64,000 nucleotides of DNA from Plasticicumulans lactativorans (GTDB lineage Bacteria; Pseudomonadota; Gammaproteobacteria; Competibacterales; Competibacteraceae): the NCBI RefSeq assembly GCF_004341245.1, contig NZ_SLWY01000017.1, positions 24,576-88,575 of the forward strand, given 5' to 3'. Positions 28,748 through 37,624 of this stretch are shown piece by piece; position 1 is the stretch's first letter; every line of letters begins with the position of its first letter. A program made the position numbers and the translations under genes. The notes under the pieces were generated by a model. It was not told where the DNA came from, did not search any database, and was given only the letters and a program-made list of their open reading frames with translations.

Positions 28748-29224
28748 ATGGACATGAGCCTGAGTTCGTCGGCCTTCGCCGACCACGCCCCGATCCCCTA
28801 CGTGTACACCTGCGAGGGCCGCGACGTCTCGCCGCCGCTGCAGTGGAGCGCGCCGCCGGCCGGCACCCGCAGCCTCGCGCTCGTGGTCGACGACCCCGAC
28901 GCTCCCGACCCGGCGGCGCCGAAGATGACCTGGGTGCACTGGGTGCTGTACAACCTCCCGGCCTCCGCCGGCCACCTGCCCGAGGCGGCGGGCGACGCCG
29001 AGCTGCCGGCCGGCACGCTGGCCGGGCTCAACGACTGGCGGCGCAGCGGCTACGGCGGGCCGTGCCCGCCGGTCGGGGAACACCGCTACTTCTTCAAGCT
29101 GTACGCGCTCGACACCCGCTTCCCCGACCTGCACCGCCCCACCAAGGCGGCGCTGGAGCGCGCGATGCAGGGCCACGTGCTGGGCCAGGCGCAGCTCGTC
29201 GGCACCTACCGGCGCCAGCGCTGA
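28748..29224 (+). CDS. YbhB/YbcL-family (PEBP) Raf-kinase-inhibitor-like protein
   Basis: A 158-residue cytoplasmic protein of the phosphatidylethanolamine-binding-protein fold. The conserved [30 protein letters not shown] stretch lies near residue 24, then [11 protein letters not shown], the [19 protein letters not shown] motif and a short C-terminal helix. A GGAGGA ribosome-binding site precedes the ATG. The bacterial family has no established substrate. It stands alone. Confidence 0.92.
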   Translation: MDMSLSSSAFADHAPIPYVYTCEGRDVSPPLQWSAPPAGTRSLALVVDDPDAPDPAAPKMTWVHWVLYNLPASAGHLPEAAGDAELPAGTLAGLNDWRRSGYGGPCPPVGEHRYFFKLYALDTRFPDLHRPTKAALERAMQGHVLGQAQLVGTYRRQR

Positions 29225-29267
29225 GCCCCGCCGCGCCGGGCGCGCCGAGCGTCGGGGCGCCTGCCCC

Positions 29268-29894
29268 TCAGCGGCCGGCGGTGAGCGTGGTGTAGCTCGT
29301 GATCAGGTTGCGGTAGTCGGGGATGTGGTTCGAGAACAGCGTGCCCAGGCCCTCGATGTCGTTGCGCCAGTCGCGGTGCAGCTCGCAGGCCACGCCGAAC
29401 CAGGTCATCAGCTGGGCGCCGGCAGCGGCCATGCGCTGCCAGGCCGAATCCCGGGTCAGCTCGTTGAAGGTGCCCGAGGCGTCGGTGACGACGAACACCT
29501 CGAAGCCCTCCTCCAGCGCCGACAGCGCCGGGAAGGCGACGCAGACCTCGGTGACCACGCCGGCGATGATCAACTGCCTGCGGCCGGTCGCCTTCACCGC
29601 CTGGACGAAATCGGCGTTGTCCCAGGCGTTGATCTGGCCGGGCCGGGCGATGTAGGGCGCGTCCGGGAAGGTCGCCTTGAGCTCGGGCACCAGCGGCCCG
29701 TTCGGACCGTCCTCGAAGCTTGTGGTCAGGATCGTCGGCAGCTCGAAGTACCTGGCGAGGTCGGCGAGCGCCAGTACGTTGTTCTTGAAGCGGTCGGGCT
29801 CGATGTCCCGCACCAGCGACAGCAGGCCGGCCTGGTGGTCCACCAGCAGGACGGCGGCGGCGTGCTTGTCGAGGCGGACGTAGGGCGTGCTCAT
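29268..29894 (-). CDS. Isochorismatase-family cysteine hydrolase (YcaC-like)
   Basis: A 208-residue hydrolase of the isochorismatase superfamily. The catalytic triad is likely Asp in LLVDHQAGL (near residue 19), Lys in the KATGRRQLIIAG segment and Cys in GVVTEVCVAFPAL. It resembles E. coli YcaC, an octameric hydrolase of unknown substrate. The ATG at 29894 has a GAAGGAG ribosome-binding site and matches YcaC's start. It is monocistronic. Confidence 0.88.
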   Translation of the reverse strand: MSTPYVRLDKHAAAVLLVDHQAGLLSLVRDIEPDRFKNNVLALADLARYFELPTILTTSFEDGPNGPLVPELKATFPDAPYIARPGQINAWDNADFVQAVKATGRRQLIIAGVVTEVCVAFPALSALEEGFEVFVVTDASGTFNELTRDSAWQRMAAAGAQLMTWFGVACELHRDWRNDIEGLGTLFSNHIPDYRNLITSYTTLTAGR

Positions 29895-30143
29895 GGCGTG
29901 GCTCCTTCTCGGTCTCCCGGGGATGGCGCGCCGCACCCGCCAGCGCCGGTACGAGCGGCGGGCGGCCACGGCGCCGGTGCGGCAGCCCCGCTGCCGCCGC
30001 ACCGGTACCCACTATAGGAGGCCGAATGCACCCGGGCCCGGTACGGCGCGCAACTTGGCACCGCGGCCGGCGTGGCGAGGGCGTCAGGCGTGAGGGGGTG
30101 CACCGGGCCGGCGCTGGGCGCGGTTCGCCGCCCCTGAAACGCG

Positions 30144-30166
30144 CGGCCCCCGCAGGGCGGGGGCCG
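30144..30166 (-). terminator. Hairpin downstream of the MepK/YcbK-like gene
   Basis: A perfect 10-base-pair stem (30144-30153 with 30157-30166) around AGG, 26 bases past the stop codon of the minus-strand gene. There is only a short U-run after it on that strand. The 297-base gap 29895-30191 holds nothing else that I can recognise. Confidence 0.5.
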
Positions 30167-30191
30167 TCGCAGGGGATTCTGCGGGCGGGGC

Positions 30192-31130
30192 TCAGCCCCA
30201 GGAGCGCACCGGACCGGTGTCGACGTGGATGAAGTTGGAGCGCGGGTAGTAGCCGACGCCGCCGGCACGCAGCGACAGCGCGGCACGGTGCATCATCGCC
30301 AGGCTCACGCCGGGCATGCGCAGGTCCACCGCGCGCGCCTGGATGTGGAAGCTGTTCTTGGCGACGCCGCGGCTCTCCTCGCGCAAGAGCGAGTTGGTCT
30401 CGGGCGAGCGGTAGCCGGAGATCACGTGGGTCTCGCGGGTCGTGCCCATCAGCAGTTGCATCGCGTAGACGATGTCGAAGGCGCGTTCGTCGAACAGCTT
30501 GAACTCGTCGTTGTGGTGATCGCGCAGCGCCCAGCTCAGCTCCTTGATCGACTGCGACACGTAGCCGGTGCGCGGGGTCCAGAACACCGAGCGGATCGCC
30601 TCGCCGGTGTTGGGGGCGTAGAGGCTGATGGCGCGGTCGCCGGAGCGGAAGGCGATATCGGGCGTCAGCGTCTTGGCTTCGGTGTGGATCACCGGCGCCT
30701 GCAGCGAGGTCGTGTCGGCGACCGGCTGCACGTGCGCCACGCTCCCGCGCGAGGTGTGCCCGAGGTTTTCACGCTCGGCGCGCGCGAGGCCTTCGCGACT
30801 GCGCAGGTGGGGCTTGTAGACCTCGCGCACCCGCGAGCTGCGCTCGGTGATGCGCCGGCCCGAGGTATCGACGTTCCTGAGCTTGCTGGTGCGGCTATCG
30901 GCAGCGGCGGGCTTGGCGGCGACGCGGGTGGTGGACGCGGAAGAACGGGCGGCGGTGGCGGCTTGCTTCTGGCTGGTGCTGGTTTTGCCCGCGGGCGGCG
31001 GCGTGGTCTTGGCGAGGACGGGCGCGGCTACCAAGGTGCCGACCGCAGCGGCCGCGAGTCGCAGGAAACCCCGACGCGGCGGGCAGGCTTCGGCCTCGGT
31101 CTCTTCAGCGGCATCATCCAGTACGTGCAT
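30192..31130 (-). CDS. Tat-exported peptidoglycan peptidase, MepK/YcbK-like (DUF882, M15 family)
   Basis: A 312-residue protein with a twin-arginine signal (PPRRGFLRLAAAAVGTLVAAPVLA) near residue 19, a long Ser/Thr/Ala/Lys-rich linker, and a C-terminal DUF882 domain. The metal-site motifs are SFHIQARAVDLRM (His-x6-Asp) and GVGYYPRSNFIHVDTGPVRSWG, as in E. coli MepK, a murein endopeptidase. The linker is much longer than in MepK and could span or bind the wall. The ATG at 31130 is favoured by a GAGGGG ribosome-binding site; an ATG at 31148 is also possible. Confidence 0.88.
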   Translation of the reverse strand: MHVLDDAAEETEAEACPPRRGFLRLAAAAVGTLVAAPVLAKTTPPPAGKTSTSQKQAATAARSSASTTRVAAKPAAADSRTSKLRNVDTSGRRITERSSRVREVYKPHLRSREGLARAERENLGHTSRGSVAHVQPVADTTSLQAPVIHTEAKTLTPDIAFRSGDRAISLYAPNTGEAIRSVFWTPRTGYVSQSIKELSWALRDHHNDEFKLFDERAFDIVYAMQLLMGTTRETHVISGYRSPETNSLLREESRGVAKNSFHIQARAVDLRMPGVSLAMMHRAALSLRAGGVGYYPRSNFIHVDTGPVRSWG

Positions 31131-31299
31131 AGGACCCCTCGTCAGCATGGGTTTAACCTCTGACAGCAAAAAAATTGGTTCGATTGTTACCTAATTTTAC
31201 ACTGGTATGCAATCCGGAATTCCCTTTTCGGCCCCGAACCTGCCTGTACGGCGGTTCGCGGCACCGCCCGCGCACCCCCAACCGTCGTGGAACCGCCCC

Positions 31300-31788
31300 A
31301 TGAGCAAGCCCCGAGCGCCGGTGACCCCGGCCGTACGCGTGCTGCGCCAGCACGGCGTAGCCTTCACCGACCACCTCTACGACTACGTCGAGCGCGGCGG
31401 CACCCTGCACAGCGCGCAGGCGCTCGGCGTCGACGAGCACGCCGTGGTGAAGACGCTGGTGCTGGAGGACGAGGCGCGCCGGCCGCTGATCGTACTGATG
31501 CATGGCGACCGTCAGGTGTCAGTGGGCGCACTGGCGCGCGTGCTCGGCGTCAAGCGCGTGCAGCCCTGCGACCCGGCGGTGGCCGAACGCCACAGCGGCT
31601 ACCGCGTCGGCGGCACCTCGCCGTTCGGCACCCGCCATGCGCTGCCGGTGTACGTCGAGGCGAGCGTGCTCGAGCTGCCGCGCATCTACATCAACGGCGG
31701 CAAGCGCGGCTACCTGGTCGGCATCGATCCGGCCGAGCTGCGCCGCGTGCTCGGCGCCACCCCGGTGCAGGTCGCCACCGGCGCCTGA
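31300..31788 (+). CDS. ybaK: Cys-tRNA(Pro)/Cys-tRNA(Cys) deacylase
   Basis: Hydrolyses Cys-tRNA(Pro) formed in error by prolyl-tRNA synthetase. The 162-residue protein has the YbaK fold: TPAVRVLRQHGVAFTDHLYDYVERGGT, the catalytic-lysine region HAVVKTLVLED and GYRVGGTSPFGTRHALPVYVE, with INGGKRGYLVGIDP near the end. The start at 31300 matches the family; an upstream in-frame ATG would add 31 unrelated residues. It is convergent with slyX. Confidence 0.93.
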   Translation: MSKPRAPVTPAVRVLRQHGVAFTDHLYDYVERGGTLHSAQALGVDEHAVVKTLVLEDEARRPLIVLMHGDRQVSVGALARVLGVKRVQPCDPAVAERHSGYRVGGTSPFGTRHALPVYVEASVLELPRIYINGGKRGYLVGIDPAELRRVLGATPVQVATGA

Positions 31789-31795
31789 GCGCACC

Positions 31796-32005
31796 TCAGT
31801 AGTGCGGCGGCGGCGGTTCCTCGCCGCGCGCGGCGAGGTTCAGTTCGGCCTGCGCCTTGACCTGCTCGCGCAACAGCGCGAGTTCGCGCGCCAGGCGGTC
31901 GAGCTCGCGCGCCTGGCGCACGACCACGTCGTTCAGGTCGCCGAGCAGCACCTCGTGGTGCGCGAGGCGGATCTCGAGTTCGATGATGCGGTCTTCCACG
32001 GGCAC
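31796..32005 (-). CDS. slyX: SlyX family protein
   Basis: A 69-residue cytoplasmic coiled-coil protein. It has the SlyX pattern: MPVEDRIIELEIRLAHHEVLLGDLNDVVVRQ, a leucine-heptad helix and the hallmark Pro-rich ending EEPPPPHY. Found across gammaproteobacteria and their relatives; the molecular function is unknown. It is convergent with ybaK seven bases away and divergent from rlmKL. Confidence 0.92.
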   Translation of the reverse strand: MPVEDRIIELEIRLAHHEVLLGDLNDVVVRQARELDRLARELALLREQVKAQAELNLAARGEEPPPPHY

Positions 32006-32063
32006 CCCTCCGGGCCGGCACGACGGGCCGCGGATGATAGCCGGGCGCGGCGATGCCGGCGTG

Positions 32064-32069
32064 TAGAAT
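32064..32069 (+). promoter_or_regulatory. Putative -10 element for rlmKL
   Basis: TAGAAT followed by GGCCGGC, 28 bases before the ATG at 32098. No clear -35 is visible. It fits the short-leader pattern seen at several genes in this window. Confidence 0.4.
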
Positions 32070-32097
32070 GGCCGGCCCGCCCGCTCCGGACCGCGCG

Positions 32098-34275
32098 ATG
32101 ACCGCCGCCCCCCCCGCCGCCGACCTGCCCTACTTCGCCACCGCGCCGCAGGGCGTCGAACCCCTGCTCGCCGCCGAGCTGCTGGCCCTGGGCGCGAGCC
32201 GGGCGCGCGAGAGCCGCGGCGGCGTCGCCTTCGACGGGCCGCTGGCGGTGGCCTACCGCGCCTGCCTGTGGTCGCGCACCGCGAACCGTGTGCTGTACCT
32301 GCTGGCGAGCGTGCCGGCGCCCGATGCCGATGCGCTGTACGCCGGCGTGCGCGCGCTGGCCTGGGAGGAGCACCTCGACCCCGACGGCACGCTGGCGGTG
32401 GACTTCGCCGGCAGCGGCGCGGCGATCACGCACTCGCAGTACGGCGCGCAGCGGGTCAAGGACGGCATCGTCGACCGCCTGCGCGAGCTCAGCGGGCGGC
32501 GCCCGTCGGTCGACCGCGACACCCCGGACCTGCGCATCAACGTGTTCGTGCTGAAGGACACCGCGCGCATCGCCATCGACCTCGCCGGCGACAGCCTGCA
32601 CCGGCGCGGCTACCGGGTGGAGACCGTCGCCGCGCCACTGAAGGAGAACCTCGCCGCCGCGCTGCTGCTCAAGGCCGGCTGGCCGGCGCTCGCCGCGGCC
32701 GGCGGCGGGCTGCTCGATCCGATGTGCGGCTCCGGCACCTTCGCGATCGAGGCCGCGCTGATCGCCACCGACCGCGCGCCGGGGCTCGAGCGCACGCACT
32801 GGGGCTGCTACGGCTGGCGCCGGCACCAGCCCGCGCTGTGGCGTGAACTGGTGCTCGAGGCGCGCGAGCGCGCCGCCGCCGGCCGCGCGCGCCTGCCGGC
32901 GATCGTCGCCTGCGATGCCGACCCGCGCGCGGTGCGTGCCACGCTCGCCAACGTGCAGGCGGCGGGCTTCGCCGGCGGCATCCACGTCGAGCGTCGCGAA
33001 CTCGCGCGCGCCGAGCCGCCGCGCGGCCCGGCCGGGCTGGTGATCGTCAACCCCCCTTACGGCGAGCGTCTCGGCGAGCAGGAGGCACTGCGCGCCACCT
33101 ACGCCGAGCTCGGCGACGTGCTGAAGGCGCGCTTCGGCGGCTGGCAGGTGGCGCTGTTCACCGGCAACCCCGCGCTCGGCAAGCGCATGGGCCTGCGGGC
33201 GCACAAGGCCAACACCTTCCACAACGGCCCGCTGCCCTGCCAGTTGCTGCAGTTCAGCGTCGAGCCATCGGCCTTCGTCGACCGCGAGGGTGCCGACCGG
33301 CGCCGGCACGAGGCCACGCTGGAGCGCGCGCTCGCCGGCGGCGCCGACGCCTTCGTCAACCGCCTGAAGAAGAACCTGCGCACGCTCGGCAAGTGGGCGG
33401 CGCGCGAGGGCATCAGCTGCTACCGGCTCTACGACGCCGACATCCCCGAGTACGCGGTGGCGGTCGACCGCTACGGCGACTGGCTGCACGTGCAGGAGTA
33501 CGCGGCGCCGGCGACGATCCCCGAGGCCACCGCCGCCGAGCGCCTGGAACAGGTGATGACGGTGCTGCCGGACACGCTCGGCGTGGCGCCGGAGCACATC
33601 GCACTGAAGGTGCGCAGCCGCCAGAAGGGCAGCAGCCAGTACACGCGCCAGGCCGAGCACGGCGAGTTCCTGGAGGTGCGGGAAGGCCCGGCGCGGCTGC
33701 TGGTGAACCTGTTCGACTATCTCGACACCGGGCTCTTCCTCGACCACCGCATCACCCGCGCGCTGCTCGGCCGGCTGGCGCACGGGCGGCATTTCCTCAA
33801 CCTGTTCGCCTACACCGGCGCGGCGACCGTGCATGCGGCGCTCGGCGGGGCGCGCACGACGACCTCGGTCGACCTGTCGGCCACCTACCTCGACTGGGCC
33901 GGGCGCAACCTCGCGCTGAACGGCTGCGGCAGCGACGCACACCGGCTGGTGCGCGCCGACTGCCTGGCGTGGCTGGAGCACGCGCGCGGGCGCTACGGAC
34001 TGATCTTCCTCGATCCGCCGACCTTCTCGAACTCCAAGCGCATGAGCGGCACGCTCGACGTGCAGCGCGACCACGTCACGCTGATCCGCCGCGCGGTGGC
34101 GCTGCTCGAACCCGGCGGCGAACTGATCTTCTCGAACAACCACCGGCGCTTTCGCCTCGACACCGCGGCGCTCGCCGACCTCGCGATCGAGGACATCAGC
34201 GCCGGCACCATCCCGCCCGACTTCGCCCGCAACCCGCGCATCCACCGCTGCTGGCGCATCACCGCCGGCACCTGA
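32098..34275 (+). CDS. rlmL: Bifunctional 23S rRNA methyltransferase RlmKL
   Basis: Methylates 23S rRNA at two positions: m2G2445 by the N-terminal RlmL half and m7G2069 by the C-terminal RlmK half. The 725 residues hold a THUMP domain (about 45-155), the RlmL methyltransferase with SAM segment DPMCGSGTFAIEAA and catalytic NPPYGERL (near residue 318), and the RlmK Rossmann domain with FLNLFAYTGAATVHAA and LDPPTFSNSKRM (near residue 637). The fused form is characteristic of gammaproteobacteria and some relatives. ATG at 32098. Confidence 0.95.
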   Translation: MTAAPPAADLPYFATAPQGVEPLLAAELLALGASRARESRGGVAFDGPLAVAYRACLWSRTANRVLYLLASVPAPDADALYAGVRALAWEEHLDPDGTLAVDFAGSGAAITHSQYGAQRVKDGIVDRLRELSGRRPSVDRDTPDLRINVFVLKDTARIAIDLAGDSLHRRGYRVETVAAPLKENLAAALLLKAGWPALAAAGGGLLDPMCGSGTFAIEAALIATDRAPGLERTHWGCYGWRRHQPALWRELVLEARERAAAGRARLPAIVACDADPRAVRATLANVQAAGFAGGIHVERRELARAEPPRGPAGLVIVNPPYGERLGEQEALRATYAELGDVLKARFGGWQVALFTGNPALGKRMGLRAHKANTFHNGPLPCQLLQFSVEPSAFVDREGADRRRHEATLERALAGGADAFVNRLKKNLRTLGKWAAREGISCYRLYDADIPEYAVAVDRYGDWLHVQEYAAPATIPEATAAERLEQVMTVLPDTLGVAPEHIALKVRSRQKGSSQYTRQAEHGEFLEVREGPARLLVNLFDYLDTGLFLDHRITRALLGRLAHGRHFLNLFAYTGAATVHAALGGARTTTSVDLSATYLDWAGRNLALNGCGSDAHRLVRADCLAWLEHARGRYGLIFLDPPTFSNSKRMSGTLDVQRDHVTLIRRAVALLEPGGELIFSNNHRRFRLDTAALADLAIEDISAGTIPPDFARNPRIHRCWRITAGT

Positions 34276-34326
34276 ACGCGGCGCCGACACGGTGATGTTC
34301 AGTCACCGGCTCCCACCAAACGTAGC

Positions 34327-34360
34327 GCGGCCCCCGCGACGGTGACGTCGCGGGGGCCGC
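34327..34360. terminator. Bidirectional hairpin between rlmKL and the purine permease gene
   Basis: A perfect 14-base-pair stem (34327-34340 with 34347-34360) around GGTGAC, between two convergent genes. There is no long U-tract on either side, so termination may be partly Rho-dependent. Confidence 0.6.
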
Positions 34361-34384
34361 GGTGAGGGCCGGAGCCGGGCCGTA

Positions 34385-35800
34385 TCAGTGCGCGGCGGCC
34401 TGCTCGCGCGCTTCCACGTAGCCGTAGCGCACGCCGTTGAACATCACGTTGAGCACGATCGCCGAGATCGTCGCCAGCAGGATGCCGCTGTGCAGCAGCG
34501 GTTCGAGCGCATGCGGCAGCTTGCTGAAGAACTTGTCGGCCATCAGCGGGATCATGCCGAGGCTGATGCTGATGCCGGCGATGTACAGGTTCGCCTGGCT
34601 CTTCAGCAGCGCCGAGGCGAGGATGCGCATGCCGGTGGCGGCGACCATGCCGAACATCACCAGCCCGGCACCGCCCAGCACGTACTGCGGGATCGACGCC
34701 ACCGTGTACGCCATCTTGGGCAGGAAGCCGAACGACATCAGGATGACGCCGCCGACCACGCAGACCCAGCGGCTGCGCACGCCGGTCACCGCCACGAGCC
34801 CCACGTTCTGCGAGAACGAGGTGTGCATGAAGGTGTTGAGGAAGCCGCCGAGCAGCGTGCCCATGCCGTCGACGCGCAGGCCCGCGGTGATGCGCTCGCG
34901 GCTGAGCTCGACGCCGGTGATGCTGCCGAGCGCGAGGAACATGCCGAGCGACTCGACCATCACCACCAGCATGATCAGCGACAGCGTGAAGCAGGCAAGC
35001 AGGTCGAACTTCGGCATGCCGAAATGCATCGGCGCCACCACGCCCAGCCACGAGGCCTGGCCCAGCGCACTGAGATCGACCTTGCCGAGCCCGAGGCAGA
35101 CCACGTACCCGAACACCAGGCCGAGCAGGATCGAGATGTTGGCCAGGAAGCCGCGGCCGAACTTCAGGACCAGCAGGATCACCGCCAGCACGGCGAAGGC
35201 GATGCCGAGGTTGAGCGGGTCACCGTAGGCCGGGTTGGGCGTGCCGTTCGGCAGCGTCGGCTGCCCGCCGGCGGCCCAGCCGATGCCCACCCGCATCACG
35301 GTGATGCCGATCACGGTGATGATCGTGCCGGTGACCACCGACGGGAAGAACGGCAGCAACCGCCCGACGAACGGTGCCACCAGGATGCCGAAGGCACCGG
35401 CGAAGATCGTCGCCCCGAGCACGCCGAGCAGGCCCAGTTCGGGGTTGGCCATGATCGCCAGCATCGGCGACACGGTGGCGAAGGAGATACCCATCATCAC
35501 CGGCAGGCGGATGCCGAACTTCCACAGGCCGAGGGACTGCAGCAGCGTCGCCAGGCCGCAGGCGAGCAGGTCGCTGTTGATCAGGATGGCGATCTCGGCC
35601 TCGGACAGCTTGGCGGCGCGGCCGATGATCAGCGGCACCGCCACGGCGCCGGCGTACATCACCAGCACGTGCTGCAGGCCGAGCGGGAGCAGGCGGCTGA
35701 GCGGTAGTCGCTCGTCTACCGCAGCGGCGGCGGCGGCAGCGGCGTCGTCGACGGCGTCGACGGCGTCGACGCCGTCGACGGCAGGGTTGGTAGTACTCAT
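34385..35800 (-). CDS. NCS2/NAT-family nucleobase permease, probably for urate or xanthine
   Basis: A 471-residue permease with about twelve to fourteen membrane segments. The NAT signature is QNVGLVAVTGVRSRWV, and the first helix region is LGLQHVLVMYAGAVAVPLIIG. Proton-coupled uptake of xanthine or uric acid is typical when the gene sits with urate-degrading enzymes, as here. The N-terminal tail is low-complexity (VDGVDAVDAVDD then an Ala run), encoded by a tandem 9-base repeat. It is the last gene of uraH-puuD-uraD-permease, 60 bases after uraD. Confidence 0.92.
   Translation of the reverse strand: MSTTNPAVDGVDAVDAVDDAAAAAAAAVDERLPLSRLLPLGLQHVLVMYAGAVAVPLIIGRAAKLSEAEIAILINSDLLACGLATLLQSLGLWKFGIRLPVMMGISFATVSPMLAIMANPELGLLGVLGATIFAGAFGILVAPFVGRLLPFFPSVVTGTIITVIGITVMRVGIGWAAGGQPTLPNGTPNPAYGDPLNLGIAFAVLAVILLVLKFGRGFLANISILLGLVFGYVVCLGLGKVDLSALGQASWLGVVAPMHFGMPKFDLLACFTLSLIMLVVMVESLGMFLALGSITGVELSRERITAGLRVDGMGTLLGGFLNTFMHTSFSQNVGLVAVTGVRSRWVCVVGGVILMSFGFLPKMAYTVASIPQYVLGGAGLVMFGMVAATGMRILASALLKSQANLYIAGISISLGMIPLMADKFFSKLPHALEPLLHSGILLATISAIVLNVMFNGVRYGYVEAREQAAAH
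35721..35782. repeat. Tandem 9-mer and GGC microsatellite inside the permease N-terminus
   Basis: Four consecutive 9-mers (35747-35782): GTCGACGGC three times and GTCGACGCC once. A run of GGC/AGC triplets (35721-35743) encoding polyalanine adjoins them. Unit lengths are multiples of three, so slippage would change tail length without breaking frame. Confidence 0.75.
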
Positions 35801-35860
35801 CGGGTACCTCTCCTCTGTTCGTTTTATGTCCCGGCCCGGGTTCACCGGGCCGGGGCGCCG

Positions 35861-36379
35861 TCAGCCGACGATCAGGTCGTTCAGGCGCAGCTCACCGATG
35901 CGCGCGATCTGCTCGAGCGCGGTGCGCAGTTCCACCGCGGGGTCGTTGTCGACGCGCGCCGCCATGTTCGCGAGCACGCTCTCGCGGGTGTGGCCGCGGA
36001 CCGCGAGGATGAACGGGAAGCCGAACTTCGCGCCGTAGGCGGCGTTGAGCTCGGTCAGCCGGGCAAACTCCTCGGGGCTGCACTGGTCGAGGCCGGCGCC
36101 GCGCTGTTCGCTCTTCGACTCCTCGGTCAGCTCGCCGCGCACCGCCGCCTTGCCGGCGAGCTCGGGGTGGGCGCGGATCAGCGCGAGCTGTGCGCTCTCG
36201 CCGCCGGCATCGAGCTCGGCGAGCATCGCCGCGTGCAGCCCGGCGACCGAGGCGAACGGCCGCCGCGCCCAGGCGGCTTCGGCGATCCACGGCGAGTGCT
36301 CGAAGATGCCGCCGAGCGTGTGGGTGAAGGTCGCGCGGTCCATCGCGTTGATCTGCTGCAGGGTGTAGGTCTGGGACAT
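35861..36379 (-). CDS. uraD: OHCU decarboxylase
   Basis: Converts 2-oxo-4-hydroxy-4-carboxy-5-ureidoimidazoline to (S)-allantoin, the third step from urate. The 172 residues are a full-length UraD. Visible are TFTHTLGGIFEHSPWIAEAAW, LIRAHPELAGKAA (catalytic His region) and FGFPFILAVRGHTRESVLANMAAR. The start at 36379 fits the family. It lies 32 bases after puuD in the urate operon. Confidence 0.94.
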   Translation of the reverse strand: MSQTYTLQQINAMDRATFTHTLGGIFEHSPWIAEAAWARRPFASVAGLHAAMLAELDAGGESAQLALIRAHPELAGKAAVRGELTEESKSEQRGAGLDQCSPEEFARLTELNAAYGAKFGFPFILAVRGHTRESVLANMAARVDNDPAVELRTALEQIARIGELRLNDLIVG

Positions 36380-36411
36380 GCTTGCGCTCTCCTGGAGGCG
36401 GGCCTGCTGCG

Positions 36412-37614
36412 TCACTTGGCCTTGGCGCCGGCGCTGATCCACGTGGCGATGGTCTGGCGCTCGTCGTCGGTCATCTGCGTCAGGTTGCCGAGCGGCATGG
36501 ACTTCGCCACCACCACCTGCTGCTGGATGCCCTGGGCGTTGGCGACGATCTGCTCGGGGGTGTCAAAGGCGACGCCCTTGGGCGGCGACGGGAAGCCGAA
36601 CTGCGGGCTGGGCTTGGCTGCGTGGCATTGCACGCAGCGTGCATCGATGACCCGCTGCGCCTTGGCGAAGAGCTCGGCGTTGCTGACACCGGCGACCGCC
36701 TTGGGCGCGGCCGGCATCAGGCCGAAGAACACGGCGAGCAGCAGCACCGCCGACACCGCCAGCGCCCAGACGTGCTTCTCGCCGCGGTGGCGCATCACGA
36801 AGAAGTGGCGGATCAGCGCGCCCGAAGCGGCGATGGCCAGCAGCACCAGCCAGTTCCACGACGAGCCGTAGGTCACCGCGTAGTGGTTGCTGATCATCGC
36901 GAACAGCACCGGCAGCGTGAAATAGGTGTTGTGCACGCTGCGCTGCTTGCCACGACGGCCCGGCTCGGGGTCGACCTCACGGCCTTCCTGTGCCGCGCGC
37001 ACCATCTCGCGCTGACCGGGGATGATCACGAAGAACACGTTCGCGGTCATGATCAGCGCGAGCATGCCGCCGAAATGCAGGAACGCGCCGCGGCCGCTGA
37101 ACACGTGGCAGAGCAGGAAGGCCGCGACCACGCAGTAGGCCGCCACCGCCAGCCCGAGCTTGCGCTCGTCCTGGCCGAGCTTGGACTTGCACAGACGGTC
37201 GTAGACCAGCCAGCCGCCGGCGAGGAAGGCGATGCCGATGAGCACGCCGGCCCAGCCCGGGATGTCGAGCACGCTGCGGTCGATCAGGTAGCTGCTGGCG
37301 TTCCAGTAGTACAGCACGCTGATCAGCGCGAGGCCCGACAGCGCGGTGCTGTACGAGGGGATGAAGGACCAGTGCAGGCTCTTCGGCAGCACCGCCGGCG
37401 CCACGCGGTACTTCTGGAAGTTGTAGAAGCCGCCGCCGTGCACGCACCAGTACTCGCCGCCGACGCCGCGCTTCTCGGCCTCGGGGTCTTCCGGCTTCTT
37501 CAGGCTGTTGTCGACCGCCACGAAGTGGAAGGACTCACCGATCCAGGCGATCGCGACGATCACGTGGAACCAGCGCAGCAGCAGGTTCAGCCATTCGGAC
37601 AAATAACCTTCCAT
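36412..37614 (-). CDS. puuD: Membrane urate hydroxylase with a C-terminal cytochrome c domain
   Basis: Oxidises urate to 5-hydroxyisourate while passing electrons to the respiratory chain instead of to oxygen. The 400-residue protein has about eight membrane helices, starting LLLRWFHVIVAIAWIGESFHFVAVDNSLK, followed by a soluble C-terminal cytochrome c domain with the haem motif CVQCH near residue 327 and a downstream Met ligand region (SMPLGN). This is the PuuD type, not the soluble cofactor-free uricase. It lies between uraH and uraD. ATG at 37614. Confidence 0.94.
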   Translation of the reverse strand: MEGYLSEWLNLLLRWFHVIVAIAWIGESFHFVAVDNSLKKPEDPEAEKRGVGGEYWCVHGGGFYNFQKYRVAPAVLPKSLHWSFIPSYSTALSGLALISVLYYWNASSYLIDRSVLDIPGWAGVLIGIAFLAGGWLVYDRLCKSKLGQDERKLGLAVAAYCVVAAFLLCHVFSGRGAFLHFGGMLALIMTANVFFVIIPGQREMVRAAQEGREVDPEPGRRGKQRSVHNTYFTLPVLFAMISNHYAVTYGSSWNWLVLLAIAASGALIRHFFVMRHRGEKHVWALAVSAVLLLAVFFGLMPAAPKAVAGVSNAELFAKAQRVIDARCVQCHAAKPSPQFGFPSPPKGVAFDTPEQIVANAQGIQQQVVVAKSMPLGNLTQMTDDERQTIATWISAGAKAK

Positions 37615-37624
37615 CGTCGCTCCC

